From assembly GCA_012689375.1 (NCBI GenBank), contig JAAZLO010000040.1:1-32407 (forward strand): a stretch of DNA of 32,407 nucleotides, written 5' to 3'. How positions within the stretch are numbered: the stretch's first letter is position 1; the number at the start of each line of letters is the position of its first letter. Source of the DNA: Bacillota bacterium (GTDB lineage: Bacteria; Bacillota; SHA-98; UBA4971). A model generated the notes under the pieces. The model ran no database searches. It was not told the DNA's origin and saw only the letters and a list, made by a program, of their open reading frames with translations. The position numbers and the translations under genes are program-made. This document shows, piece by piece, positions 1-8,034 of the stretch.

Positions 1-939
1 GATCTCGAAAACATGGTTATAAGGGCTGTGGGGAATCCAGAAGCCCGTTTTAACGAAGATTCCCTCAGAATGCCAAGGGCGATTCGGCTCGCAGCCGAAC
101 TTAACTTTAATATATCCCGGGATACCCTGGAAGGAATAAAAAATAACTGTTTTACTATCAGCAGGATATCACCTGAACGAATCCGGGACGAACTATCTAA
201 AATGTTATTATCTCCAAGGCCCGGTAGGGCTTTGGAGTATACCTACGATACTCATCTCTTAGACTATATCCTTCCTGAGCTCTCAGATTGTGCAAAAACT
301 CCGGCGTACCATGGGAGCCCCTTTACCGTCCTTAAACATAGTATTGAAGCTTGTGAAAACATAGAACCCAAACTGGGGCTGAGGCTTGCTGCATTGCTTC
401 ATGATATTGGAAAACCTTTAACTATGATATCAGATAATACCGGTAGGCTTCGGTTCCCCAACCATGAAGATGTAGGTGCCGATCTCGCAAGAATTGCCCT
501 GAAGAGGCTTAAATATCCCAAAGATCTGACTTATAAGGTCACCACACTTATAAAATGGCATATGTTCCGATACCAGTCTTCCGCTTCCGATAAAGGGATT
601 CGCAGGTTAATCAGATCATTGGGCATCGATAATATTTATGATCTCGCTAAATTACGCAAGGCAGATAGAATAGCATTAGGCCTTGACCCTGACACCGATA
701 ACAATATGACAGCCTTTCTTAAAAGGGTCAGGATTGTATTGGAACAAGGCCCGATATTTACAGTAAAAAACCTTGCAATAAACGGCTATGATGTTATGGA
801 GCTTTTAGGCATACCTGAAGGCCCTGAAGTAGGTAGGATTCTCAATAAACTCCTTGATATCGTTTTAGAGAAACCTGATATGAATTCCCGGGAAATATTA
901 TTAGATGTAATCCGTCCCATGACAAACCAAAATTGTTAA
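1..939 (+). CDS. cca: CCA-adding enzyme / poly(A) polymerase family, C-terminal part (5' end outside window)
   Basis: Adds or repairs the 3' CCA end of tRNAs in the cytoplasm. The reading frame is open from base 1, where DLEN precedes the first ATG at 13, so the gene is cut by the window edge. The N-terminal nucleotidyltransferase catalytic domain (roughly 130 to 160 residues) is missing. What remains begins with the family's RNA/dimer-binding signature (VIRAVGNPEARFNEDSLRM, then RAIRLAAEL) and continues into an HD domain. The HD signature LLHDIGKP lies near residues 128 to 135 counted from the ATG at 13, followed by NHEDVGADLA. HD-containing class II tRNA nucleotidyltransferases are common in clostridia. 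A poly(A) polymerase role cannot be excluded without the N-terminal half. The usual ML in the MLRAIR motif is MP here (SLRMPRAIR). The stop at 937-939 abuts a hairpin shared with the opposing tRNA gene. Confidence 0.9.
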   Translation, partial: DLENMVIRAVGNPEARFNEDSLRMPRAIRLAAELNFNISRDTLEGIKNNCFTISRISPERIRDELSKMLLSPRPGRALEYTYDTHLLDYILPELSDCAKTPAYHGSPFTVLKHSIEACENIEPKLGLRLAALLHDIGKPLTMISDNTGRLRFPNHEDVGADLARIALKRLKYPKDLTYKVTTLIKWHMFRYQSSASDKGIRRLIRSLGIDNIYDLAKLRKADRIALGLDPDTDNNMTAFLKRVRIVLEQGPIFTVKNLAINGYDVMELLGIPEGPEVGRILNKLLDIVLEKPDMNSREILLDVIRPMTNQNC

Positions 940-961
940 AAAAAAGACTGCATAGCGGTCT
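938..961 (-). terminator. Intrinsic terminator of tRNA-Gln
   Basis: On the minus strand AGACCGC-TAT-GCAGTCT forms a 7-bp stem with one G-T pair and a 3-nt loop, followed directly by eight T. It starts 7 bases after the encoded CCA of the tRNA. It also lies immediately after the stop of the converging CCA-enzyme gene. Confidence 0.85.
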
Positions 962-968
962 AAAAAAT

Positions 969-1043
969 TGGCTGGGGCGGGAGGATTCGAACCTCCGCAT
1001 CCAGGATCCAAAGTCCCGCGCCTTACCGCTTGGCTACGCCCCA
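969..1043 (-). tRNA. tRNA-Gln (anticodon TTG)
   Basis: The reverse complement folds as a complete 75-nt tRNA with an encoded CCA end. The acceptor stem is TGGGGCG/CGCCCCA, the D arm is GCC...GGC, and the anticodon stem CGGGA/TCCTG closes loop CTTTGGA, giving anticodon TTG. The T arm is GGAGG-TTCGAAT-CCTCC, and the discriminator base G is followed by CCA. The T at position 1 pairing with A72 is typical of bacterial tRNA-Gln. It has its own promoter (1082-1110) and terminator (938-961), so it appears to be a single-gene transcription unit. Confidence 0.97.
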
Positions 1044-1081
1044 TTATTTGTTGAATTATAAAGATATCCCTTAGCATCACG

Positions 1082-1110
1082 AGTATAGCAAAGGCCTTCC
1101 GGCTCGTCAA
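1082..1110 (-). promoter_or_regulatory. Sigma-A promoter of tRNA-Gln
   Basis: Minus strand: -35 TTGACG (1110-1105), 17-nt spacer, -10 TATACT (1087-1082). Both hexamers match consensus at 5 of 6 positions. The expected start is about 30 bases upstream of the mature tRNA 5' end at 1043. Confidence 0.85.
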
Positions 1111-1166
1111 GGCTACCTAAAAATCGAAACCGCAGAATGGCTTTAGCCTTTTACATGGCGATTCAC

Positions 1167-1445
1167 TCAATGGGAAACTGCTTCAGAATCCTGCATTTGC
1201 TTCTCAAACTCTCTGATCACCACAGATTGAATTTCACTCCTGGCCTCAGCTGTAATAGGATGGGCAATATCCCTGTAACCTCCGGCCCCTAATCTACGGC
1301 TTGGCATTGAAACAAACAATCCTGAGGGGCCTTCAACTATTTTTAACTCTTTTACCACAAATGAATCACTGAATGTTATAGAAGCTATGCCCCGTGTTTT
1401 CCCATCGCTTCTTACAGGCCTTACCCTTACTTCAGTAATATTCAC
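1167..1445 (-). CDS. spoVG: SpoVG family septation/sporulation regulator
   Basis: A 92-residue SpoVG homologue, a small nucleic-acid-binding regulator that in Bacillus affects asymmetric septation and sporulation timing. The family core is plain: ITEVRVRPV at the N-terminus, IASITFSDSFVV, GLFVSMPSRR, and YRDIAHPITAEAR followed by a C-terminal helix. The frame is open upstream to a GTG at 1460. However, the AAGGTGGTG there is better read as the ribosome binding site for the GTG at 1445, which also aligns with the usual family N-terminus. It is the last gene of the minus-strand run dacF, ispE, nucleotidyltransferase, spoVG, and has its own sigma-H promoter at 1498-1522. Confidence 0.95.
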   Translation of the reverse strand: MNITEVRVRPVRSDGKTRGIASITFSDSFVVKELKIVEGPSGLFVSMPSRRLGAGGYRDIAHPITAEARSEIQSVVIREFEKQMQDSEAVSH

Positions 1446-1497
1446 CTTATACGCCACCACCTTCTATAAAAAATAGGAAAGTGGGTTGCCTGGCTAT

Positions 1498-1522
1498 ATT
1501 CTATATAAGGGAATAAGTTCCT
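1498..1522 (-). promoter_or_regulatory. Sigma-H promoter of spoVG
   Basis: Minus strand: AGGA (1522-1519), exactly 17 nt, then GAAT (1501-1498). This is the same core spacing as the well-known sigma-H promoter of Bacillus subtilis spoVG (AGGA-17-GAAT). It lies about 55 bases upstream of the GTG start. The match is seen directly; sigma-H control is inferred from the homology and the gene's identity. Confidence 0.75.
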
Positions 1523-1580
1523 CCCGCCATTACAAAATATCACCTATCCGAGGGTTCAAGGGCTCTTACTGTTCTTTCCC

Positions 1581-2336
1581 TTAATTATTCAGGATCCGCT
1601 GTACGTATTGGAGATCCTTGGGCTTATCAACATCAAATGCTATTTCCGGATAGTTTGAAATTAGGCCTCTGGCCTTAACTCCTGTAGTGGATTCCAGTCT
1701 GATTTCTAAATCTCTGATAGACAAACGTTTCATAAGAAATTTTATAATCAGCCTTATCCCAAGAACGGATGCCATCATCCACGGTTTTTTTCGGGTGGCT
1801 ATTGCCTGATCCAAAAGCTTACCGCAGGCTTTAAGAGCGGAAGGCTTTGTCAATACGATGTTTCCGCTTGTGACTGTCCCGTCTGATATTCTCAGGTAAG
1901 TACGTTCTATCCCCGGAAACTTCGATTCACAGACTTCTTTTCGGATAACCGGAAAGTGTAATTCTCCTGGGTATGCTTTTGCTTGTGCAAGAAGATCATT
2001 AACTGCCTCACAAGTAAGGAGCGGTATATCCCCTGCTACTATAAGTGCGGGCTTATCAGAATCCAATCGGGCAAGACCCGCATTTAAATTCCCAAGCAAT
2101 TTACCCGGCCCCTCCACAACAACAAGATTAGGTATGGAATGGCAGATGTTTTCCGATACTTCCCGCGGGCATACAAGAATTATCATGTCTATTTCTTTAC
2201 ACGCCCTTAAAACATCCAGAACATAAGAAACCATTGGCTTGCCCCGGATACTAATAAGCGCCTCATATTTTGCATCGTCACATTCAGCCAGCTTCCCATC
2301 ATTAGAAGCGGAGGCCAGCACAACTGCATTTACCAT
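1581..2336 (-). CDS. MobA-like nucleotidyltransferase family protein
   Basis: A 251-residue protein of the GT-A/NTP-transferase fold. Residues 1 to about 50 show the nucleotide-binding entry (NAVVLASASNDGKL, then ISIRGKPMVSYVLD). The metal-binding aspartate sits in ALIVAGDIPLL near residue 103, and the C-terminus ends with FDVDKPKDLQYVQRIL, a hallmark of this fold. The canonical LAGG loop is altered (LASA), so the substrate may differ from MobA's molybdopterin or from sugar-1-phosphates; neither can be assigned. The ATG at 2336 follows GGAGGTACTGTATAT, a good ribosome binding site. It sits between ispE and spoVG, has its own sigma-A-like promoter, and may also be reached from ispE across 109 bases. 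Confidence 0.85.
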   Translation of the reverse strand: MVNAVVLASASNDGKLAECDDAKYEALISIRGKPMVSYVLDVLRACKEIDMIILVCPREVSENICHSIPNLVVVEGPGKLLGNLNAGLARLDSDKPALIVAGDIPLLTCEAVNDLLAQAKAYPGELHFPVIRKEVCESKFPGIERTYLRISDGTVTSGNIVLTKPSALKACGKLLDQAIATRKKPWMMASVLGIRLIIKFLMKRLSIRDLEIRLESTTGVKARGLISNYPEIAFDVDKPKDLQYVQRILNN

Positions 2337-2378
2337 ATATACAGTACCTCCACATAACCGAGGGTACCCTCTTTAAAT

Positions 2379-2406
2379 TTTATACCTTTTTATATTAAGG
2401 TTTCAA
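2379..2406 (-). promoter_or_regulatory. Sigma-A-like promoter of the nucleotidyltransferase gene
   Basis: Minus strand: TTGAAA (2406-2401), 16-nt spacer, TATAAA (2384-2379), each 5 of 6 to consensus. Just downstream, at 2360-2371, is the perfect 12-bp palindrome GAGGGTACCCTC, which would lie in the 5' untranslated region. Confidence 0.6.
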
Positions 2407-2445
2407 TATTAATATCGGATATTAATGTCGCTGCATATTAAAATA

Positions 2446-3405
2446 TCACAAAGCATCATAGTCTGGGACAAAAATTACCCCCTGCGAAACAGCCTGACAA
2501 ATGAGAGCTTTTTCCTTCCGTAGCCTACTCACTGCATCAGATATTTTTTCAGCCTCCGCCCTGCTGTCGGTGATACCAAATACAGTGGGACCGCTGCCTG
2601 ACATACCGATCCGGGTTGCACCGGCTGCAAAAAGAACCTGTTTTGCCTCGGCAATTTCAGGCGCAATCGTTAATGCGGCCGGTTCTAAATGGTTGATAAG
2701 TCTTGAAGGAATACTTTGTATGTTACCTTCTGTAATTGCCCGGGAAATCCTTGAGGTAATATCATTTGTCTCAGCAAAAGGATCATAAACCCCGGTACCC
2801 ATAGTAGACTCATTAAATTTGTTATAAACACAGGCGGTACTTATTTTAACCGGTGGCGTACTAATAACAAACCATAAATTATCAGGTGTCGGCAAAGATT
2901 CCACTTGTTCGCCTTTCCCCCGGATAACCCCTGTCCCGCCTTTAATACAAAACGGGATATCAGCACCAAGGCTTTCACCAACAGACATTAATCCGTCAGG
3001 ACAAAGGTTTGCCCCCCATAAGCGATTAAGTCCGACAAGAAGTGCTGCTGCATCAGCACTTCCCCCGCCTAAACCTGCACCTACCGGGATACCTTTAGTT
3101 ATATTTATTTCTATAGGGGCCCTCACCTGAAGGAGTTTACTTAAAGCAAGGGCTGCACCGGTTGCCAGGTTACTGCGATCCCGTGGAATATCCAGGTTAT
3201 TACATGTAAGCCTAATATCAGTTTCTTTTAATCCGCCCCGGGAATAGTTAGGGGAACCGGTTCTGAGGTATATTTGATCATGAAGATCAACAGACTGAAC
3301 TACTGACTCTATATTATGGAACCCGTCTGGCCGGGCTCCTAAGACCCTGAGAGTCAAGTTTAGTTTTGCCTGCGCTTTTAGAATTATATGTTTCAAGGAT
3401 GCCAT
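2446..3405 (-). CDS. ispE: 4-diphosphocytidyl-2-C-methyl-D-erythritol kinase (IspE)
   Basis: Phosphorylates CDP-methylerythritol with ATP in the MEP pathway to isopentenyl diphosphate; cytoplasmic GHMP kinase. Residues 10-28 (KAQAKLNLTLRVLGARPDG) hold the substrate-binding lysine region. The GHMP ATP loop PVGAGLGGGSADAAAL spans about residues 107-122, the expected catalytic aspartate is D149 (GADIPF), and the C-terminal GMSGSGPTVFG glycine loop is present. At 319 residues it is somewhat longer than the usual 280 to 300, mainly through loops after residue 45 and around 200. The ribosome binding site GGAGG is only 2 nt from the ATG at 3405, so the TTG three codons inside (spacing about 11) is a possible alternative start. 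It follows dacF by 28 bases, suggesting co-transcription. Confidence 0.96.
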   Translation of the reverse strand: MASLKHIILKAQAKLNLTLRVLGARPDGFHNIESVVQSVDLHDQIYLRTGSPNYSRGGLKETDIRLTCNNLDIPRDRSNLATGAALALSKLLQVRAPIEINITKGIPVGAGLGGGSADAAALLVGLNRLWGANLCPDGLMSVGESLGADIPFCIKGGTGVIRGKGEQVESLPTPDNLWFVISTPPVKISTACVYNKFNESTMGTGVYDPFAETNDITSRISRAITEGNIQSIPSRLINHLEPAALTIAPEIAEAKQVLFAAGATRIGMSGSGPTVFGITDSRAEAEKISDAVSRLRKEKALICQAVSQGVIFVPDYDAL

Positions 3406-3433
3406 ATCCTCCGTTATTTCGTATTACGCCATC

Positions 3434-4645
3434 CTAAAGTGAAATTTCATGCTGGGGAACCTCACGCTTAAACAAACCCCGGAAAAAATCCCTAATTCCC
3501 CTTGACAGAACTGTCAAAAAGCCCGCCTTGGGCACATCTTCCCCGGATACTACATTAACCTGCGCAATTTTTTTATCCTCAAGAGAAACTATGACCTCCC
3601 CGATTTTTTCCCCCTTTTTAATCGGGGCCCTACGTTCATCAGGGATAAACTTACTTGTTATGAAGTTTGCCTTACCCTTTTCTACAAGCATTGAATAGTC
3701 TTTATCAACATCTGCAATAACCATTTCCTTGCGTCCATTTGGAATTCTGACAGATCCGATATTTTCGCCCCTGGTTGCAAGGACTACCCTATCAAATTCA
3801 CGGAACCCATAATCAAGTAGCTTTACCACATCATCGAGACGCTCATCATTTGAGGGAAGCGCCATAACTACTGCTATAAGCCGGGTACCATCTCTTTTGG
3901 CTGTAGCAGAAAGGCAAAAACCCGCCTCATTAGTCATACCTGTTTTAAGACCGTCAAGCCCCGGGTATTTAATTACAAGTTCATTTGTGTTTCTAAGGAA
4001 AGATTCCTTATGCTTTGCCCTGGGATGAAGACGTTGGAGCCAATCAGTCCAGGTTGAAGTCCATTCCAGGATTTTTGGATGTTTTGTAATAAGTTCCCTT
4101 GACATAACGGCAATATCCCGGGCCGTACTATAATGATCCGGTGCAGGAAGCCCATCGGAATTTCGGAAATGGGTATTTTCCATACCCAGGGCTTCAGACT
4201 TCTCATTCATTAACCTAACAAAATCTTCTTCAGTACCTGCAATATATTCAGCTAGGGCAAAAGCTGCATCATTAGCTGATACAATAGCAACCGCCTTCAG
4301 CATATCCCCAAAACTCATTTCTTCGCCTTCCATGAGCCAGATCTGGGAGCCTCCGATTTTACTTGCAGCAGTACTTGTGATAACCATATCATCAAGGCTG
4401 ACTTTACCTGCTTCAACGGCATCCATAGCCAAAAGCATGGTCATGATTTTAGTGATACTGGCAGGCGCCAACTGCACATCAGGATCCTTTTCAAATAATA
4501 TCTGTCCTGTATCAGCATCAACAAGTATTGCAGATTTTGTCTTCAGCTCCGGCGCAGCTGCGTGTGATATCTGTGCTGAACTCAGCATCAGCATAGACAT
4601 GATAAGCAGGCACAGCCTAAACCATCTAATTCTCCGGGGATACAT
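3434..4645 (-). CDS. dacF: D-alanyl-D-alanine carboxypeptidase (DacF-like, PBP5 class, S11 family)
   Basis: A low-molecular-weight penicillin-binding protein that trims the terminal D-Ala of peptidoglycan stem peptides outside the membrane. The start is ATG 4645, preceded by GGAAAGGTGGTTG; an upstream in-frame ATG at 4669 has no good ribosome binding site. Residues 1-29 are a signal peptide with basic residues, a long hydrophobic run and a likely cut at SHA/AA. The catalytic triad of motifs is intact: SITK with S63 and K66, SAN at 123-125, and KTG at 234-236. A C-terminal beta domain and an amphipathic tail (RGIRDFFRGLFKRE) fit membrane attachment. In Bacillus the dacF paralogue acts during sporulation. 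The neighbours here (spoVG, veg, SPOCS genes) are consistent with that, but a vegetative DacA role is not excluded. Confidence 0.94.
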   Translation of the reverse strand: MYPRRIRWFRLCLLIMSMLMLSSAQISHAAAPELKTKSAILVDADTGQILFEKDPDVQLAPASITKIMTMLLAMDAVEAGKVSLDDMVITSTAASKIGGSQIWLMEGEEMSFGDMLKAVAIVSANDAAFALAEYIAGTEEDFVRLMNEKSEALGMENTHFRNSDGLPAPDHYSTARDIAVMSRELITKHPKILEWTSTWTDWLQRLHPRAKHKESFLRNTNELVIKYPGLDGLKTGMTNEAGFCLSATAKRDGTRLIAVVMALPSNDERLDDVVKLLDYGFREFDRVVLATRGENIGSVRIPNGRKEMVIADVDKDYSMLVEKGKANFITSKFIPDERRAPIKKGEKIGEVIVSLEDKKIAQVNVVSGEDVPKAGFLTVLSRGIRDFFRGLFKREVPQHEISL

Positions 4646-4996
4646 ACGACAACCACCTTTCCAAAACATTACACTTCCCTTTTAAGCAGCCAAATTCAGG
4701 GCTGCTACTTAGAAGAACGGTCATCATTTAAGGGTGGGGTACATGTTACTTGCCTAAAGAATACCAACCGATCACCTACCGTATTTTACAAAGATTGTAG
4801 GATTTTAGAGATACTTGTTGTTTATTCTGTACGTATATGTTTTTTCCCCCTAATGAAAGGAAATTTTCACGCCTCCCATAATATACCCGAAATGGATTTA
4901 ACTTACACATAATAGAAATCGAAGGTGAATCCCTTTATTTCACAGCAGATAAAGATTATTATAGTATGGATCATCATTAAAAAAGGTGGCTACCCC
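4646..4996. other. Divergent intergenic region between dacF and the MATE gene
   Basis: About 350 bases with no convincing gene. It contains the dacF leader hairpin (4685-4706) and A/T-rich sequence that must hold two divergent promoters, but no pair of hexamers good enough to call was found. A GTG at 4925 opens the MATE frame early but lacks a well-placed ribosome binding site. Confidence 0.6.
4685..4706. repeat. Inverted repeat in the dacF leader
   Basis: AGCAGCC (4685-4691) and GGCTGCT (4700-4706) form a perfect 7-bp stem with an 8-nt loop, about 40 bases upstream of the dacF start. No T-run follows on either strand, so it is not a typical terminator. An operator or a leader RNA hairpin is possible. 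Confidence 0.55.
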
Positions 4997-6403
4997 ATGC
5001 TTAAAAAGATCAATGCACTTTTTAGCGCACAAGACATGACTTTGGGGAAACCCATGTCTACTCTGTTAAGATTCTCCATACCGTTACTCGTCGGTAATTT
5101 TGCACAACAAATGTACAGTACTGTAGATTCCATTATTGTCGGGCATTACGTAGGCGACAAGGCATTATCATCAATTGGCACGACCCTTCCAATTATCAAT
5201 TTACTTCTTGTTCTGCTTATGGCAATTTCCACAGGTGCGGAAATAATGGTAGCACAGTATTACGGAGCCAAGGACAGGAAGTCACTCTCACGTTCAATCG
5301 GTAATGCATTAACTTTGGTTTTCATATCTTCCCTTCTGGTTATGGCTCTTGCCATACCCCAGGTAAAGTTACTTCTTAGGCTTACAAACACACCTGCGGA
5401 AACATTTGATATGGCCCATTCTTATCTTACTACTGTCCTTTGGGGGGCCTTAGGCCTTGCATTCTATAATATAATCTCCGGAATCCTACGCGGACTGGGT
5501 AATTCAATATTTCCGTTATTAACCCTGCTACTAACCTCAGGCCTCAACGTGATATTGGATGTCTGGTTTGTAGCAGGTCTTGGTATGGGGGTAACAGGTG
5601 CAGCTTGGGCAACAATTATTTCAGTGGCTGTCTCTGCAATAATATGTATTATCAAATTGTGCAGAATGGGAGATATAGTGCAAATTAATCTTAGAAATCT
5701 AATCCCATATAAAAAACTGATAGACCAATTGTTACGGTTAGGATTGCCGGCCGGTATCACACAGGCTGTTTTTTCGATGTCCCTAGTATTCGTGCAGGCA
5801 TTAGCTAACAGCATGGGTTACCAAGTGGTAACTTGTACCACTGCAGTTATGAGAATTGATGGCTTTGCAATGATGCCGAACTTCACTTTTGGCATGGCTA
5901 TTGCTACTTTTGTCGGTCAAAATATCGGGGCTGACAGAATGGATCGTGTTAACCGCGGATCAAGGGATATGCTTAAAATAAGTTTAACGACATCCTTCAT
6001 TTTAGTAGCCCTGCTGATTATATTCGGCAAACATCTTATAAGCATGTTCACCACAACGGAAACTATTATCGATCTTGGGGTGAGGCAAATTCGCATATTG
6101 GCGGCAGGCTATATAGCTATGGCTATTACCCAGGTTTACAGCGGTATCATGCGAGGTGCCGGTGATACTATGCCTTCTATGTGGATTTCTATGCTTACAA
6201 CTGTCGTAATACGTGTACCTCTTGCATATCTTTGGGCATGGCTCACAAAAAGTGAAACATACCCGGCAGGATCACCTGATGCATTGTTCTTTGCGCTCCT
6301 TATAAGCTGGGTTATAGGGGCTGCCGCCACATACATCTGGTACCGCCGGGGAATCTGGAAGACTAAATCCCTTATACCGTCCCAAGCATCTCAGGTAGTA
6401 TAG
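4997..6403 (+). CDS. MATE family efflux transporter
   Basis: A 468-residue integral membrane exporter of the multidrug and toxin extrusion family, driven by Na+ or H+ gradients; the substrate is unknown. The start is ATG 4997, 6 nt after AAAAGGTGGC; the frame is open further upstream without a suitable ribosome binding site. The N-terminus reads MTLGKPMSTLLRFSIPLLVGNFAQQMYSTVDSIIVG in segments, the standard MATE first helix and loop. About twelve hydrophobic segments follow in two related halves, the second starting near LLRLGLPAGITQAVFS. GRGxG-like loops such as SGILRGLGNS and SGIMRGAGDT appear at equivalent places in the two halves, as expected for MatE repeats. It converges on the malic enzyme gene with only 12 bases between stops. 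Confidence 0.95.
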   Translation: MLKKINALFSAQDMTLGKPMSTLLRFSIPLLVGNFAQQMYSTVDSIIVGHYVGDKALSSIGTTLPIINLLLVLLMAISTGAEIMVAQYYGAKDRKSLSRSIGNALTLVFISSLLVMALAIPQVKLLLRLTNTPAETFDMAHSYLTTVLWGALGLAFYNIISGILRGLGNSIFPLLTLLLTSGLNVILDVWFVAGLGMGVTGAAWATIISVAVSAIICIIKLCRMGDIVQINLRNLIPYKKLIDQLLRLGLPAGITQAVFSMSLVFVQALANSMGYQVVTCTTAVMRIDGFAMMPNFTFGMAIATFVGQNIGADRMDRVNRGSRDMLKISLTTSFILVALLIIFGKHLISMFTTTETIIDLGVRQIRILAAGYIAMAITQVYSGIMRGAGDTMPSMWISMLTTVVIRVPLAYLWAWLTKSETYPAGSPDALFFALLISWVIGAAATYIWYRRGIWKTKSLIPSQASQVV

Positions 6404-6415
6404 GATGTAATAGTG

Positions 6416-7660
6416 TCACCCCCAGGAATCTTTGGCTTTTTGGACTAATTCGAGTGTGCGGGCCTTTACTTCTTCCGGAGATGCCTTTACTCCGGCAGCA
6501 CCTGTGGATTCAGCAGCCTCTGCAACAGCAACCGCCACTGCGGGGGCAACCCTTTCATCAAAAGGCCCCGGGATTATATATTCACTGCTCAGTTCCTTAT
6601 CATTAATGATATTGCTTATGGCATAAGCTGCAGCCAGCTTCATATCCTCATTAATTTCTTTCGCCCTTGCATCAAGAGCACCCCTGAAAATACCGGGGAA
6701 AGCCAATACGTTATTAATCTGGTTCGGGAAATCAGATCGGCCGGTTGCAACAACTCTTGCCCCCCCTGCTCTTGCTTTATCAGGCATAATTTCAGGGACA
6801 GGGTTCGCCATTGCAAACACCAAAGGATCCTCAGCCATATCTGCAATCATTTCACGGGTAACACATCCCGCTATGGAAAGACCTATAAATACATCAGTTC
6901 CTTTAAGCACATCCGGAAGTTGTCCCGAAAGGTTCCGGTGGTTAGTGATTTCTGCAATTTCATCCTTATAAGGGTTCATACCGTAAGTCCTGCCTTTGAA
7001 TATAGCACCTTTGGAATCACAAAGAACAACATCTTTAACTCCCAACGTCATCAGAAGTTTGGTAACGGCAATCCCTGCAGCACCTGCACCGTTTATTACC
7101 ACACGAATTTCAGATACATCTTTTTCAACTATTTTGAGGGCATTAACCATTGCGGCACATACCACTACTGCGGTCCCATGTTGATCATCGTGGAAGATTG
7201 GAATATTTGATATCTTTTTGAGTTTCGATTCTATTTCAAAACATGCAGGTGCCGAAATATCTTCCAGGTTTATACCACCGAAGGTGGGTTCTAAGCATTT
7301 TACAATCCTGACAATTTCATCGGGATCTTTAGTATTAAGGCATATAGGGAACGCATCCACTCCTGCAAATACTTTAAATAGCACCGCCTTTCCTTCCATT
7401 ACAGGCATACCTGCGTGGGGTCCGATATCTCCCAACCCCAAGACTGCGGTACCGTTTGTAACTACTGCGACCATATTCCCCTTTGATGTATATTCATACA
7501 CTTTTTCGGGATCAACATGGATCTCCTTACAAGGTTCTGCTACACCAGGGGTATAAGCGAGACTTAAATCCTCCTTGTTTCTCAGGGGAGTCTTACTAAT
7601 AACTTCAATTTTACCCCTGTGGGTCCTATGCATTTTTAGCGCTTGTTCTTTCAATGTCAT
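6416..7660 (-). CDS. NAD(P)-dependent malic enzyme (oxaloacetate-decarboxylating malate dehydrogenase)
   Basis: Oxidatively decarboxylates malate to pyruvate, linking the C4 acids to central metabolism. At 414 residues it is the short bacterial type. The start is ATG 7660, 6 nt after GGAGGGG; the longer frame to 7732 has no ribosome binding site. The N-terminal malic domain shows LSLAYTPGVAEPC, the catalytic region KGNMVAVVTNGTAVLGLGD and the metal site NLEDISAPACFEIE. The Rossmann domain follows with VVINGAGAAGIAV, and AMANPVPEI marks the C-terminal active-site wall. Cofactor preference cannot be read with confidence. It has no obvious operon partner: downstream is the convergent MATE gene, upstream the degraded HIT locus. 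Confidence 0.95.
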   Translation of the reverse strand: MTLKEQALKMHRTHRGKIEVISKTPLRNKEDLSLAYTPGVAEPCKEIHVDPEKVYEYTSKGNMVAVVTNGTAVLGLGDIGPHAGMPVMEGKAVLFKVFAGVDAFPICLNTKDPDEIVRIVKCLEPTFGGINLEDISAPACFEIESKLKKISNIPIFHDDQHGTAVVVCAAMVNALKIVEKDVSEIRVVINGAGAAGIAVTKLLMTLGVKDVVLCDSKGAIFKGRTYGMNPYKDEIAEITNHRNLSGQLPDVLKGTDVFIGLSIAGCVTREMIADMAEDPLVFAMANPVPEIMPDKARAGGARVVATGRSDFPNQINNVLAFPGIFRGALDARAKEINEDMKLAAAYAISNIINDKELSSEYIIPGPFDERVAPAVAVAVAEAAESTGAAGVKASPEEVKARTLELVQKAKDSWG

Positions 7661-7756
7661 AAGGGCCCCTCCTTCACTTCTATATATATTGCCCTTAAGT
7701 ATATGACAGTCATGGCCTGGATTCAATTCCATTTTTGTAATTCAACAAAACCCAGC

Positions 7757-8029
7757 TCATGATCCTTCTCCTTCAGCAGTATAAGGGACAAGGCTCTTTT
7801 TTATACGGCCTACACCGCCATGTGGATCAGGTACATCACCGTAATATCGCGGAATCACATGAATATGCAGGTGAAATATGGTATCAAAATAAGTTTCTAC
7901 ATGTCTTTTAGGTACTATAAGGACATGACCTTGATTTACGGGGTAATTATCAAAGAGGGCCAATTCATTTTCGATAAGTATTTAATTCTCCGGAACATTA
8001 CAAAACACACACTCCTGCAGCAGCCTCAC
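7757..8029 (-). pseudogene. Decayed HIT-family hydrolase
   Basis: Reading the minus strand from a GTG at 8029, the frame gives the HIT-family metal-site start CVFCNVPEN, then an in-frame TAA (7984-7982), then ILIENELALFDNYPVNQGHVLIVPKRHVE. It then jumps from ETYFD straight to TIFHLHIHVIPRY, the histidine triad. In intact HIT proteins roughly 45 residues separate those two blocks, so an internal in-frame deletion is visible. A C-terminal tail GDVPDPHGGVGRIKKS follows. With both a stop and a missing helix, it is very unlikely to be functional as an Ap4A/nucleotidyl hydrolase. The downstream frame from TTG 7963 (68 residues) is still open. Confidence 0.85.
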
Positions 8030-8034
8030 CCCTT

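Noticed and set aside
1446-1460. Longer SpoVG starting at tandem GTG codons
   Set aside because: The two GTGs form the AAGGTGGTG ribosome binding site, and the family N-terminus aligns with the GTG at 1445.
2501-2788. A plus-strand open frame inside ispE
   Set aside because: It lies wholly antisense to a well-conserved gene and has no motif of its own.
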